Positions 8,539 through 16,678 of a stretch of DNA of 64,000 bases are shown here, piece by piece. Below the pieces are notes generated by a model that was not told the DNA's origin, did no database searches, and saw nothing but the letters and a program-made list of their open reading frames with translations. Positions within the stretch are counted from its first letter, which is position 1; each line of letters opens with the position of its first letter. Both the position numbers and the translations under genes were made by a program. The stretch is from Bacillota bacterium (GTDB lineage Bacteria; Bacillota; Clostridia; Lachnospirales; Cellulosilyticaceae). The stretch covers positions 36,911-100,910 of the forward strand of contig JAEYNQ010000272.1 in NCBI GenBank assembly GCA_023412455.1, in the 5' to 3' direction.

Positions 8539-9050
8539 ATATTTTCTATACTAAAGTCTAAAACAATCTTTGTAGTTGGCGTTTCTAATTTGGTTAACTT
8601 GACACCTGCGGCAGCAAACATTCTCTTAGAAGCCTTTACTGCATCCGTTTCTGCATATTTATCTGATAAATAAATAACTTCATGAACACCTGATTGAATA
8701 ATGGCCTTGCAGCATTCATTGCAAGGGAAAAGGGCAACATATAATTTGGCACCTACTAAGGATTTACCTTGAGCATTAAGAATGGCATTTAACTCTGCAT
8801 GCACTACAAAAGGATATTTGGTTTCTAAAAACTCTCCTTTTCTATCCCATGGAAAAGTATCATCTTGGCAACCAATAGGAAGTCCATTATAACCTAGACT
8901 CAATATCGTATTAGGTCGCTGTCCTATACAATCTTCCCCACTTACAATACACGCTCCCACCTGAGTACTTGGGTCTTTACTTCTTTTGGCAGCTAGTAAC
9001 GCCATTGCCATAAAGTAATCATCCCAAGAAATATAGTCTTGTCTCTTCAT
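8535..9050 (-). CDS. Deoxycytidylate (dCMP) deaminase family protein
   Basis: A zinc hydrolase of the cytidine/dCMP deaminase fold that would convert dCMP to dUMP for thymidylate synthesis. At 171 residues it fits the family. The zinc and proton-shuttle motif HAE is at 84-86, and PCNEC gives C110 and C113. Residues 45-80 (LSLGYNGLPIGCQDDTFPW) match the insert usual in dCMP deaminases and ComEB. No comE genes are adjacent, so nucleotide metabolism is the better guess. The start ATG at 9050 is preceded by a GGAGG. Confidence 0.9.
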   Translation of the reverse strand: MKRQDYISWDDYFMAMALLAAKRSKDPSTQVGACIVSGEDCIGQRPNTILSLGYNGLPIGCQDDTFPWDRKGEFLETKYPFVVHAELNAILNAQGKSLVGAKLYVALFPCNECCKAIIQSGVHEVIYLSDKYAETDAVKASKRMFAAAGVKLTKLETPTTKIVLDFSIENI

Positions 9051-9174
9051 TTCATACCTCCTAACGCTATCTTTAGTTTATTATACTATACTTATCTATG
9101 AGATAATAGAGTTACATTTAAATTATCCTTCCTGCTACCCTTAATTGATTACCTCCAGGTTATGGACACCCTTC

Positions 9175-9795
9175 TTATCTCATTGCTTGAGGTTGTGAAC
9201 TGTCCCTTACCTTGGTACGCATAATAGTTTTGTAGTTTTCTACTTTTGTTTTGCGCATATCATTCAAATAAATGTCATGTGTATACTGGTCACAGGCTAC
9301 TTCGTTAGCCTTTGCATAAGCCATGATTTTCTCAAGAGTAGCATTCATATTATTATAATCTCCAAGATGAAAGCACTGAATACATCTTCCAAAATCGATG
9401 CTTTTATAAAATACTCTATCATAAGCTATTTCCTTGCCCTTGCTCTTTGCAATCTGAATAGCTTGAGCTAGCATCTCTTGGGTTATAAATTCGGGTTGCC
9501 TAATCATCATTGTCCAAGTAAAAGAAATACCCTCCTTATTTTTATCTAAATACCAAGTCACTTCCATAGGACTTACCTTGTATGTTCTATCTAGCTCCTT
9601 GCGGCTAATCTCAAATTTAATGATATAAGAAAGGGTATATAACGCTTCACAAGCTCTCTGAAAGTCCTCCTCCTTAGGATGTCCTTTCCCATCAAAAGTA
9701 AGATAATTCATTATTGGTACGTCAACAAAAAACGGGTCCTTTTTTGTACTTTGATAGAGTACTTTTAACTCTTTGCTCATTTCATATTTATCCAT
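9175..9795 (-). CDS. GyrI-like small-molecule-binding domain protein
   Basis: A 206-residue cytosolic protein of the GyrI-like/SHOCT family of stand-alone small-molecule-binding domains. Typical features are the N-terminal PIMNYLTFDGKGHPKEEDF, the segment KVSPMEVTWYLDKNKEG with the conserved W, and CIQCFHLGDYNN in the second half. Such domains occur as ligand sensors or as cyclopropanoid hydrolases. No DNA-binding domain is present, so it is not itself a regulator. Single gene; ligand unknown. Confidence 0.75.
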   Translation of the reverse strand: MDKYEMSKELKVLYQSTKKDPFFVDVPIMNYLTFDGKGHPKEEDFQRACEALYTLSYIIKFEISRKELDRTYKVSPMEVTWYLDKNKEGISFTWTMMIRQPEFITQEMLAQAIQIAKSKGKEIAYDRVFYKSIDFGRCIQCFHLGDYNNMNATLEKIMAYAKANEVACDQYTHDIYLNDMRKTKVENYKTIMRTKVRDSSQPQAMR

Positions 9796-9980
9796 GCTTT
9801 TACCCCCATAAACTATTTACTTTTTAAAAGAGCTTTAGTAGCTTCATTTATTAAACTATAAACTCTCCCCTACTGGGGATTGTCAAGAAATTTCCCTAAT
9901 CAGAAGAAAACTTCAAAAAAACAAGTGGGCGCGCAAGTACTTATCACATAAATGAACCTTTTTCCAACTCACTTAATGCA

Positions 9981-10105
9981 AAAAGGGCCATTACATTGTA
10001 AGCATACTCCTTATAAACAGATAAGTGCTAAAGTTAGATCCATTCTAACTCCTTTAGCCTGATCTTCTTATAAACTTAAATGCTTAATGTAACTGCCCTC
10101 TTTAT
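9981..10105. repeat. Long imperfect inverted repeat, candidate MITE or structured RNA
   Basis: The 342-base gap between the GyrI-like gene and the archaeal-type proS holds no gene but one long hairpin of about 125 bases with its apex near 10040. Matching segments from outside in: GGGC(C) and ATTACATT with AATGTAA and GCCC; TAAGCAT with TGCTTA; TTATAAAC with CTTATAAAC-like segments; GCTAAAGTTAG with CTAACTCCTTTAGC. Mismatches and small bulges interrupt it, and a T-run is poor. It is too long for a simple terminator. It could be a small non-autonomous element or a folded transcript. Confidence 0.5.
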
Positions 10106-10137
10106 TTAATTATTACCTTATTCAATTAGTATTCTAT

Positions 10138-11574
10138 TTAATACGCTTTACCCCAATAAACCATCTTCTTAGCAGGTTTACCACAGCAAACACATGTATC
10201 CGCTAATTGGTCTTGCTCAAAAGGCATACAACGTGATGTTGCACCTGTTTCTTCTTTTATTTTATTCTCACATGCTTCATCCCCACACCACATGGCTTTT
10301 ACGAATCCAGGTGTTTCTTCTATTGTTTTAGCAAACTCTTCCATGGTTACTGCAGAATAGGTATGAGCTTCTCTATGGTTTCTTGCTTTTTCAAGCATTT
10401 CTTTTTGCATAGCTTCTAATATCTTTTTCACTTCTTCTTCAATTTGGTCAAGACTTACGATTACTTTTTCTCCTGTATCACGTCTTGCCAGGACAGCTTG
10501 ATTGGCTTCAATGTCCTTTGGCCCTATTTCAAGTCGAACAGGAACCCCTTTCATTTCATGCTCGCTGAACTTCCATCCTGGAGACTTATCACTATCGTCT
10601 ACTTTTACACGTCCCACTTCTTGAAGTCTTGCTTTAAGTTCATAGGCTTTATCCAATACGCCTTCTTTGTGCTGCGCTACTGGAATAATCATCACTTGTA
10701 CGGGCGCAATAGCTGGTGGAAGTACAAGCCCACTATTATCTCCATGTACCATAATTAATGCCCCTATAAGACGTGTTGTCATTCCCCATGAAGTTTGATG
10801 TACATATTGAAGTTGGTTGTTTTTATCCGTGTATTGAATGCCAAAAGCCTTTGCAAAGCCATCACCAAAGTTATGACTCGTTCCTGATTGAAGTGCTTTT
10901 CCATCATGCATTAGACTTTCAATGGTATAGGTTGCTTTAGCTCCTGCAAACTTTTCTTTTTCTGTTTTTTGTCCTTTAACTACAGGGATAGCTAGGACAT
11001 TTTCACAAAACTCAGAGTATACATTGAGCATACGTACTGTTTCAGCTTCTGCTTCTTCAGCTGTAGCATGCGCAGTGTGCCCTTCTTGCCATAAGAATTC
11101 TGTGGTGCGTAAGAAAGGACGTGTTGTTTTTTCCCAACGTACTACAGAACACCATTGATTATAAAGCTTAGGTAAGTCTCTATGGGATTGAATTTCTTTA
11201 GCATAGTGATCACAGAATAAGGTTTCTGATGTTGGTCTTACACAAAGTCTCTCTGTTAATTCCTCTTTACCGCCATGGGTTACCCAAGCCACTTCAGGAG
11301 CAAAGCCTTCTACATGGTCTTTTTCCTTTTCCAATAAACTTTCTGGGATAAACATAGGCATATACACATTCACATGACCTGTTTCTTTAAAACGTTTATC
11401 CAATTGTTGCTGAATAAGCTCCCAAATGGCATATCCATAAGGTTTAATAATCATACAGCCCTTAACACTTGCATAATCTACAAGCTCCGCCTTTTTTACT
11501 ACATCCGTATACCATTGTGCAAAGTCTTTGTCCATATCCGTAATTTCAGATACAAATTTTTGTTTTCCTGCCAT
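10138..11574 (-). CDS. proS: Prolyl-tRNA synthetase, archaeal/eukaryotic type
   Basis: Charges tRNA-Pro. This 478-residue form belongs to the archaeal/eukaryote-like class: it lacks the large editing insertion between motifs 2 and 3 and has a C-terminal extension ending in [10 protein letters not shown]. That extension includes cysteines at [14 protein letters not shown] and TCVCCGK, forming a zinc-binding domain. Class II motifs are visible in [32 protein letters not shown] and the late [11 protein letters not shown] second, bacterial-type ProRS lies upstream in the same direction, with no terminator between, so both may share its T-box. AAAGGAG precedes the start. Confidence 0.95.
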   Translation of the reverse strand: MAGKQKFVSEITDMDKDFAQWYTDVVKKAELVDYASVKGCMIIKPYGYAIWELIQQQLDKRFKETGHVNVYMPMFIPESLLEKEKDHVEGFAPEVAWVTHGGKEELTERLCVRPTSETLFCDHYAKEIQSHRDLPKLYNQWCSVVRWEKTTRPFLRTTEFLWQEGHTAHATAEEAEAETVRMLNVYSEFCENVLAIPVVKGQKTEKEKFAGAKATYTIESLMHDGKALQSGTSHNFGDGFAKAFGIQYTDKNNQLQYVHQTSWGMTTRLIGALIMVHGDNSGLVLPPAIAPVQVMIIPVAQHKEGVLDKAYELKARLQEVGRVKVDDSDKSPGWKFSEHEMKGVPVRLEIGPKDIEANQAVLARRDTGEKVIVSLDQIEEEVKKILEAMQKEMLEKARNHREAHTYSAVTMEEFAKTIEETPGFVKAMWCGDEACENKIKEETGATSRCMPFEQDQLADTCVCCGKPAKKMVYWGKAY

Positions 11575-11657
11575 CCTCTTTTTTCTCCTTTGTTAGATAA
11601 TAGATTTATTTTTCATTCTATAACTATTCATACGTTATTAATGGATCACATATTAAG

Positions 11658-11957
11658 TTAACGCAGTGTATTACGTAAGCTGTCAAACCAAGTGTTCTCA
11701 AAAAATATATTACTCAGGCTACAGCATATTCCTCCTACTATAGATAACCTTATCTCACTTAATCCACATAAGCTTCCTATCCCTACACCTAGCATTATGC
11801 TTAAGACAAGGCTTATATACATCCATAGCTTTTTATTTCTTAAGTATCTTAGCTTCTTTTGAATACCTTCAAAAGGTGTCCATCCTAATCGATTCAGGCC
11901 TTCGTTACCAAGATCTAATGCTAAAACAGTTAGAATAAATACAACTATGCCAAGCAC
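11658..11957 (-). CDS. Small hypothetical membrane protein between two proS genes
   Basis: A 99-residue protein with hydrophobic segments at about 1-16, 46-68 and 70-85, suggesting two or three membrane helices with a basic loop (KKLRYLRNKK) between. No family is recognised. The start is GTG at 11957 after AAAGGGGGGAT. It lies 32 bases after the bacterial-type proS stop, with an 18-base palindrome (11971-11988) in the gap, and 83 bases before the archaeal-type proS. Its position suggests co-transcription with both synthetases, but nothing links it to translation. Confidence 0.6.
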   Translation of the reverse strand: MLGIVVFILTVLALDLGNEGLNRLGWTPFEGIQKKLRYLRNKKLWMYISLVLSIMLGVGIGSLCGLSEIRLSIVGGICCSLSNIFFENTWFDSLRNTLR

Positions 11958-11989
11958 CCTATCCCCCCTTTTATTTCCGTGGAAATAAT

Positions 11990-13708
11990 TTAGTCATTTG
12001 ACTGTAATAATTCCTCTACTAAAGCTGCTACCTCTTCTTCAATATTTTCAAGGGCGATTAGCTTCTTAATTGTTTTATCTCTTGTTACTAGCTCTACATT
12101 TCCTTCTTTTAAGTTCTTTTCACCAATTACAACACGAACAGGTATGCCTAAAAGGTCTGCATCTGCAAACTGAACCCCTGGAGCCACATTGCGATCATCC
12201 ATTAAAACTTCAAAGCGTTTACTTAGCTTATTATAGATCTCAAATCCAATACTATTAGTATCTAGAGACTTGCTCTTAAGCACACAAAGGTGTACTTGCC
12301 ATGGTGCCACTGCCATTGGCCAAATAGGCCCCCAAGCATCATGGCGTGCTTCTATAATACAAGCCAGAAGTCTTCCTACTCCAATTCCATAGCAGCCCAT
12401 AATAGGCGTCTTGGCTTTGCCATCAGAGTCTGTATAGGTCATATGCATACTTTCTGAATAGCGCGTACCTAGCTGGAATATGTTTCCTACTTCTACCCCT
12501 CTCTTGAACTGTAGTTTTCCATGGCAATTAGGACATTCATGGCCTTCATTGACTTGTGCCACATCATAATAAGCCTCAGGCTTAATATCTCTTGCTACAC
12601 TAATGCCTTTAATATGGTAATTCATTTTATTGGCTCCTGCTACTAAGTTTTTCTCATTTTGAAGAGAAGCATCAAAAATCACTTTTACCCTATCTGCTTT
12701 TAAGTTATAAGGCCCCATAAATCCATAGCAAAGCTCTGGTGTGTCTTCATAGCGTTCAAAAGGTCTGACTTCCGCTTTAACTAGCTTTTGTAGTTTTGAT
12801 TCATTCACTTGAAGGTCTCCTCTAATAAATACAATAAGGGGCTCCTCTTGACCTTCTACTTCAAAAACACAGGCTTTTAGGGTTTGACTGCTTGTTACAC
12901 CTAGTAATTCTGCAATTTGTTCAATGGTATGTGCTTCTGGGGTATAGACCTCTTCTATCTCACCTTCCTCAGTCGTAGCCACAGCTAGTTTAGAGATGGC
13001 TACTTCCATATTGGACTGGTAATCACAACTATCACAAACGACGATGGTATCTTCTCCAATATCTGTAAGAAGCATAAACTCATGAGCTACCTTTCCACCC
13101 ATCATGCCCGTATCTGATTTGACACATATTACCTCTGGCACCCCTACTCTTTTAAAAATAGTATGATAGGCTTGCAAGCATTCCTCATAGTAGCTTTCTA
13201 GGTCTTCTTGTGAAGTATGAAAAGAATAGGCATCCTTCATGGTAAACTCTCTTACGCGAATCAGCCCACCTCTTGCACGAGGCTCATCTCTAAATTTTGT
13301 TTGAATCTGATAGATCATAAAAGGATACTGGCTATAAGATTTAGCTTCTGTACGTGCTAAATGCACAGCAGCCTCCTCATGGGTCATACCTAAAACCATA
13401 TCCTTGCCCACTCTATCTTTAAAACGTACCAGTTCACTTCCTACTGCATCAAAACGACCTGATTCTTGCCATAAATCTCCTGGCAAAGCTACTGGAAAAA
13501 GAACCTCTTGTCCGTCCACCTTGTCCATCTCTTGACGGATAATATTTTCAATCTTTGCAACTACTCTCTTCGCTGGTGGAAGTAAAGAATAAATGCCATT
13601 GGTTACTTGACGCACATAGCCTCCTCTTAGCAAGTAAATATGACTAATGCTTGTTGCCTCCCCTGGCTTCTCTTTAAATCTTTCACCTAATAACTTGCTC
13701 ATTAACAT
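11990..13708 (-). CDS. proS: Prolyl-tRNA synthetase, bacterial type with editing domain
   Basis: The standard bacterial ProRS that charges tRNA-Pro and clears mischarged Ala-tRNA-Pro. Class II motifs are in the N-terminal 200 residues (TNGIYSLLPPAKRV; YQIQTKFRDEPRARGGLIRVREF), the YbaK-like editing insertion spans roughly 230-370, and GCYGIGVGRLL is motif 3, followed by the anticodon-binding domain. The frame begins at 13735, but AAAAGGATG favours the ATG at 13708 (MLMSKLLG), giving 572 residues. A T-box leader precedes it. It coexists with the archaeal-type enzyme downstream, an unusual redundancy. Confidence 0.93.
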   Translation of the reverse strand: MLMSKLLGERFKEKPGEATSISHIYLLRGGYVRQVTNGIYSLLPPAKRVVAKIENIIRQEMDKVDGQEVLFPVALPGDLWQESGRFDAVGSELVRFKDRVGKDMVLGMTHEEAAVHLARTEAKSYSQYPFMIYQIQTKFRDEPRARGGLIRVREFTMKDAYSFHTSQEDLESYYEECLQAYHTIFKRVGVPEVICVKSDTGMMGGKVAHEFMLLTDIGEDTIVVCDSCDYQSNMEVAISKLAVATTEEGEIEEVYTPEAHTIEQIAELLGVTSSQTLKACVFEVEGQEEPLIVFIRGDLQVNESKLQKLVKAEVRPFERYEDTPELCYGFMGPYNLKADRVKVIFDASLQNEKNLVAGANKMNYHIKGISVARDIKPEAYYDVAQVNEGHECPNCHGKLQFKRGVEVGNIFQLGTRYSESMHMTYTDSDGKAKTPIMGCYGIGVGRLLACIIEARHDAWGPIWPMAVAPWQVHLCVLKSKSLDTNSIGFEIYNKLSKRFEVLMDDRNVAPGVQFADADLLGIPVRVVIGEKNLKEGNVELVTRDKTIKKLIALENIEEEVAALVEELLQSND

Positions 13709-13892
13709 TATCTTTTCATCCTTTTCTTTGAACATAATTAACGACTACTATAAATGATACCATTTTAAATAACCCTATTACTGATTACCTTATCTGCTTA
13801 TCTTGTTTAAAAGCCTTGTTTAAAAGCTTATAAAAGCTAGAAATCTAATCCTGGTTGTAATTGATTCTCTTATTTTAGAATTTTTAAAAACT

Positions 13893-14150
13893 AAAAACCC
13901 CTATGCATAAAATGCATAGGGGCCATCTATTCTTGGCGGTACCACCCTAATTAATACAAGTTCACCTCATATTATCTTAGTTACTTTGTAACGGAAGTTC
14001 CCGCTGCGTTTATGATTTTGCGCAGAGCTCTGAGCTTGGACAATATAGCTTTGCTTTAGAAGCCTTTCACCCGGTGAGCTTCCTCTCTTTTTTATTAAAA
14101 GCCAGTTTTATACTGATTTCTCTTCATAGCCAAATTATTTTTCTACTAAG
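13893..14150 (-). promoter_or_regulatory. T-box leader of the proS operon
   Basis: On the minus strand the T-box core AGGGTGGTACCGCC (13935-13948) lies just before an intrinsic terminator whose 11-bp arms CCCCTATGCAT/ATGCATAGGGG (13898-13922) are followed by U5. Upstream are a stem I-like region with AGAGA and GGTGAAAGGCTTC elements and stem III-like hairpins. Uncharged tRNA would stabilise the antiterminator and switch on proS. I could not fix the specifier codon with confidence; proline is inferred from the downstream gene. The gap 13736-14193 holds no gene. Confidence 0.88.
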
Positions 14151-14193
14151 TATAAGCATAATCAAATAGGTCTTCCTTGTCAAGAGAGCCTTA

Positions 14194-14331
14194 CTATTTA
14201 TTAGCTTTTACCTTATATTGGTGGGGCTTAAGATGGCATTTCTCCCTTTCTAATTCTTCCTTAAAGTAAATACCACATATACAGCAGTAATAATCTTGAG
14301 CTGTTAACTGAATCGAATTGATGTTTTTCAT
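14194..14331 (-). CDS. 45-residue Cys/His peptide, zinc-finger-like
   Basis: A short frame whose ATG overlaps the stop of the upstream mini-OadB gene as ATGA (14328-14331), a classic coupled start. The peptide has DYYCCICGIYF, then REKCHLKPHQY: cysteines 16, 17, 19 and 32 with His33 and His37. That spacing could bind one zinc ion, like a small C2HC or C2H2 finger. No family is recognised. Coupling to the membrane protein suggests they are made in fixed ratio. The frame is short, so it could be chance, but the overlap and metal-site spacing make that less likely. Confidence 0.5.
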   Translation of the reverse strand: MKNINSIQLTAQDYYCCICGIYFKEELEREKCHLKPHQYKVKANK

Positions 14332-14627
14332 TGCTTATCTCTCTTTTTGCTTACCCATAAAGTAATGCATCCTGCTAGCGTTAGTCCTGCTAAAAGGATT
14401 GTTATTCCCAAACTGACAGGTCCCATGGTAGAGGCAATAAAAATTGATGTAGGGCCATCTGCACCACCAATAATTCCGATACTAACTGCGCCATTAGCCC
14501 TGTCTCCTAATAATATAATCTCTATATACTTTCTCAAAATCACAGGTACTAATGTATTAATGGCCCATAAGATGCCGCATATAATGGTCCCCAGTTTGAT
14601 AATCCCTAGTTTTAGTTCTCTTTTCAT
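14328..14627 (-). CDS. Miniature OadB-like membrane protein
   Basis: A 99-residue protein with two or three hydrophobic helices (about 8-30 and 65-92) around the motif SIGIIGGADGPTSIFIAS. That motif is the signature of the beta subunit of sodium-pumping decarboxylases (OadB/GcdB/MmdB), where the Asp takes part in Na+ transport. The full family is near 370-430 residues, so only about a quarter is present, yet it has its own start, GGGTGAAG-type ribosome binding site and stop. No decarboxylase alpha or biotin subunit is adjacent. It may be a stand-alone small protein or a domestic relic. It is first of a coupled pair with the Cys/His peptide. Confidence 0.7.
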   Translation of the reverse strand: MKRELKLGIIKLGTIICGILWAINTLVPVILRKYIEIILLGDRANGAVSIGIIGGADGPTSIFIASTMGPVSLGITILLAGLTLAGCITLWVSKKRDKQ

Positions 14628-14796
14628 TTCTTCACCCTCAATCCTATAGTCTTTTTTCTATTTTCTCTAGCAAAAGAGAAAGCTTCGTCCTTTGCTTAAC
14701 TTCTATCCTATAAATTAAACTTTATTCTATCATACAACAATTTGGGGAACAATATTTTCACATACATTTATCTTGTTTATTTTGAATTATTAAAAT

Positions 14797-14825
14797 TTGA
14801 CAAAAACAAGTGCCTGTACTATACT
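14797..14825 (+). promoter_or_regulatory. Consensus promoter of the TPP-riboswitch/thiT transcript
   Basis: TTGACA (14797-14802), 17-base spacer, TATACT (14820-14825). Transcription would begin about 20 bases before the riboswitch. Confidence 0.75.
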
Positions 14826-14847
14826 TACTTTATTAATCAAATATTCT

Positions 14848-14976
14848 TTTGCTAGGGGAGCTTTTTAGCTGAGAGTGTACATAGCGTACAGACCCTTATA
14901 ACTTGCTTACAGATAATGCTGCTGCAAGGAAGCGAATGTGCTACGAGATAATTGAAGCCACACATTCGTGTGGCTT
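14848..14976 (+). ncRNA. TPP (THI-box) riboswitch with terminator
   Basis: The aptamer (about 14848-14936) has GCTGAGAG, the ACCCTT-AAC run and GATAATGC-then-GCAAGGAA, the conserved TPP-binding elements. P1 can form between 14848-14853 and 14931-14936. The expression platform is explicit: CGAATGTG (14933-14940) can pair with CACATTCG (14961-14968) as antiterminator, or the latter can fold into the terminator AGCCACAC/GTGTGGCT (14956-14975) plus T4. TPP binding locks P1 and frees the terminator, turning thiT off. Confidence 0.95.
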
Positions 14977-15034
14977 TTTATTATTTCTCTTCACCTTCTA
15001 GCAAAGAAATATAATCTTTGAAAGGAGTTTTTTT

Positions 15035-15703
15035 ATGTCTAATATTTTTGCAAAACTTTTTGAAATCAGTCCTCTTGTTTGGGCAGTCCTAGCCTTTTTG
15101 CTTTTACTTTCTCTCTTAGGAATTGTATTTCTTTCAAAAAGGAAGTCACATTCCTCCTCTACCCTAACAACTAAGAAGCTTGTTTATGGTGGGATGTGTA
15201 TTGCTCTATCTTTTATTCTTTCTTACATCCGTCTTTATAAAATGCCTCAAGGCGGTTCTATTACTTTAGCTAGTATGTTTCCTATTATTCTATACTCTAT
15301 GGTCTTTGGTCCCGTTGCTGGTATTGTAGTAGGTATTGCTGATGGTTTCCTTCATCTCATGCAAGATGCTTGGGTTCTTAACTGGATCCAGTTGATTTTT
15401 GATTATCCACTAGCTTTTGGCTTTTTAGGTCTTTCTGGTATTGCTCCAAAATCTATCAAAAGTATTCAAGTACGTACTATCTTAGCCGTTTCTATTGCTC
15501 TTTTAGGAAGAGGGACCATGCACTTTTTATCTGGCATCATCTTTTTCAAAAATTTCGCCCCAGAAGGTATCAGCCCTGTTGTATATTCCCTAGGATATAA
15601 TGCCTCTTATATCCTTCCTGAATTAATCATTACCAGCATACTTTCAATTATACTTATTTCTACACCTATTTATGGGGTAATGAAAAAATCAGCTGTTTCT
15701 TAA
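15035..15703 (+). CDS. thiT: Thiamine ECF transporter substrate-binding subunit ThiT
   Basis: The S component of an energy-coupling-factor transporter that binds thiamine outside and delivers it with a shared EcfAAT module, which is not in this window. The core from about residue 48 has the six-helix ThiT pattern, with PQGGSITLASMFPIILYSM and the substrate-site segment NWIQLIFDYPLAF. At 222 residues it exceeds the usual roughly 190 by an extra N-terminal helix (about 12-34) followed by a basic linker SKRKSHSSS. The upstream TPP riboswitch independently supports the thiamine assignment. GAAAGGAG precedes the ATG. Confidence 0.92.
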   Translation: MSNIFAKLFEISPLVWAVLAFLLLLSLLGIVFLSKRKSHSSSTLTTKKLVYGGMCIALSFILSYIRLYKMPQGGSITLASMFPIILYSMVFGPVAGIVVGIADGFLHLMQDAWVLNWIQLIFDYPLAFGFLGLSGIAPKSIKSIQVRTILAVSIALLGRGTMHFLSGIIFFKNFAPEGISPVVYSLGYNASYILPELIITSILSIILISTPIYGVMKKSAVS

Positions 15704-15717
15704 AACTTATATTCATT

Positions 15718-15763
15718 AGTCACCCTTATTGTTTGGGATTAATTCCAAATAATAAGGGTGACT
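15718..15763. terminator. Bidirectional terminator between thiT and the GAF gene
   Basis: Perfect 13-base arms (15718-15730 and 15751-15763) with an inner stem, ending TTTT on the plus side; it sits between convergent genes. Confidence 0.85.
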
Positions 15764-15764
15764 T

Positions 15765-16292
15765 TTATTTTAAATTTAATAAAAAAGAACCACTTTGCTG
15801 AATGTGAAATCCTAAAAATAAGGCTATATTTTCACATAACTCTAAATCATCCTCATCAAAAAGTTGCTCATTATGTTTATTAATGAGTTGAATACATCCT
15901 AAGCATTTTTCCTCATTTATAATAGGGACACAAATCATACTTTTCGTTATATAACCTGTTATTTTATCAAAGCGATTAGCTAAGCCTAAAGTATTTTGAC
16001 AATTTCGTATAATGACGGATTCTTCATTATTGACAACAATTCCTGCTATTCCCTCACCTAACCCTAAACTTGTATCTTTTAATTTGTCTGCAACTGGCCC
16101 TATTATATATTTCGGATATAACCTTTTTTCCTTGTTATTATAAAACCAAATGGTAGCAGATTCTGCGTCTACAACCTGAGCTACTTCTCTTAATACAGAA
16201 TATAAAACCTCGTTAGTCATATGTTCAGAGTGTAACGCCTTAGCTATTTTCCATATAGCTGCCATAGGTTTTACCTTTTTTATTCTCTCCAA
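15765..16292 (-). CDS. GAF-domain protein
   Basis: A 175-residue protein made of one GAF domain (about 25-170): DAESATIWFYNNKEKRLYPK, LGLGEGIAGIVVNNEE, then MICVPIINEEKCLGCIQLIN. GAF domains bind cyclic nucleotides, other small ligands or chromophores. No output domain is attached, so it may act as a free sensor or partner of a distant kinase or cyclase. The frame begins with TTG at 16292, 5-6 bases after GGGGGAA; an internal ATG (MAAIWKIAKAL) is the alternative start. Single gene, convergent with thiT. Confidence 0.8.
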   Translation of the reverse strand: MERIKKVKPMAAIWKIAKALHSEHMTNEVLYSVLREVAQVVDAESATIWFYNNKEKRLYPKYIIGPVADKLKDTSLGLGEGIAGIVVNNEESVIIRNCQNTLGLANRFDKITGYITKSMICVPIINEEKCLGCIQLINKHNEQLFDEDDLELCENIALFLGFHIQQSGSFLLNLK

Positions 16293-16417
16293 CTCTGTTC
16301 CCCCGTCTCTCTATAAGTATCCGTACAAATCTATTATATATTAAATTTTCATAATAGTGTAAATCCATTTTGCTTTAAATATTTATTTTATAGCTATACC
16401 TTTGTTCTACTTATTTA

Positions 16418-16567
16418 TTGGCAAAAGCAACATACTACTTTAACTATTATCAATATGATGATTGTGGGCCTGCCAAGCTTGTTGCTACTGGTTGTTACCC
16501 GTTCTACTGTTTTCAATGGATGAAAGGCTATGGTCTACAATCACTTAACATCAAGTATATTATATAG
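16418..16567 (+). other. Unexplained 49-codon aromatic- and Cys-rich open stretch
   Basis: The gap 16293-16678 has no clear gene. One plus-strand frame stays open from TTG 16418 to TAG 16567 and reads ATYYFNYYQYDDCGPAK onward, with CYPFYCFQWMKGYG. It looks more protein-like than its surroundings but has no ribosome binding site, so it may be a gene remnant or chance. Confidence 0.15.
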
Positions 16568-16628
16568 GTTAAACTAAATGGTTGGATTCCTCTTGTCATA
16601 GAGAAAAATAACCGTTTTTCTAACACCC

Positions 16629-16663
16629 AAAAAAAGGTGCCGGGAGTAGCGGCACCTTTTTTT
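16629..16663 (-). terminator. Terminator of the gatCAB-aspS-glnN operon
   Basis: Arms AAAAAAAGGTGCCG (16629-16642) and CGGCACCTTTTTT (16650 onward) form a strong GC stem directly downstream of glnN; A/T runs on both sides allow either direction. Confidence 0.9.
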
Positions 16664-16678
16664 GGAGTATCTATGTGA

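Noticed and set aside
11971..11988. Terminator between the bacterial-type proS and the small membrane protein gene
   Set aside because: The 8-bp AT-rich palindrome TTATTTCC/GGAAATAA lacks a U-run on the minus strand, so it is unlikely to end the transcript.
14347..14649. 100-codon plus-strand frame opposite the mini-OadB gene
   Set aside because: The minus-strand reading has the GGADGPTSIF motif and a ribosome binding site; the plus-strand one has neither.
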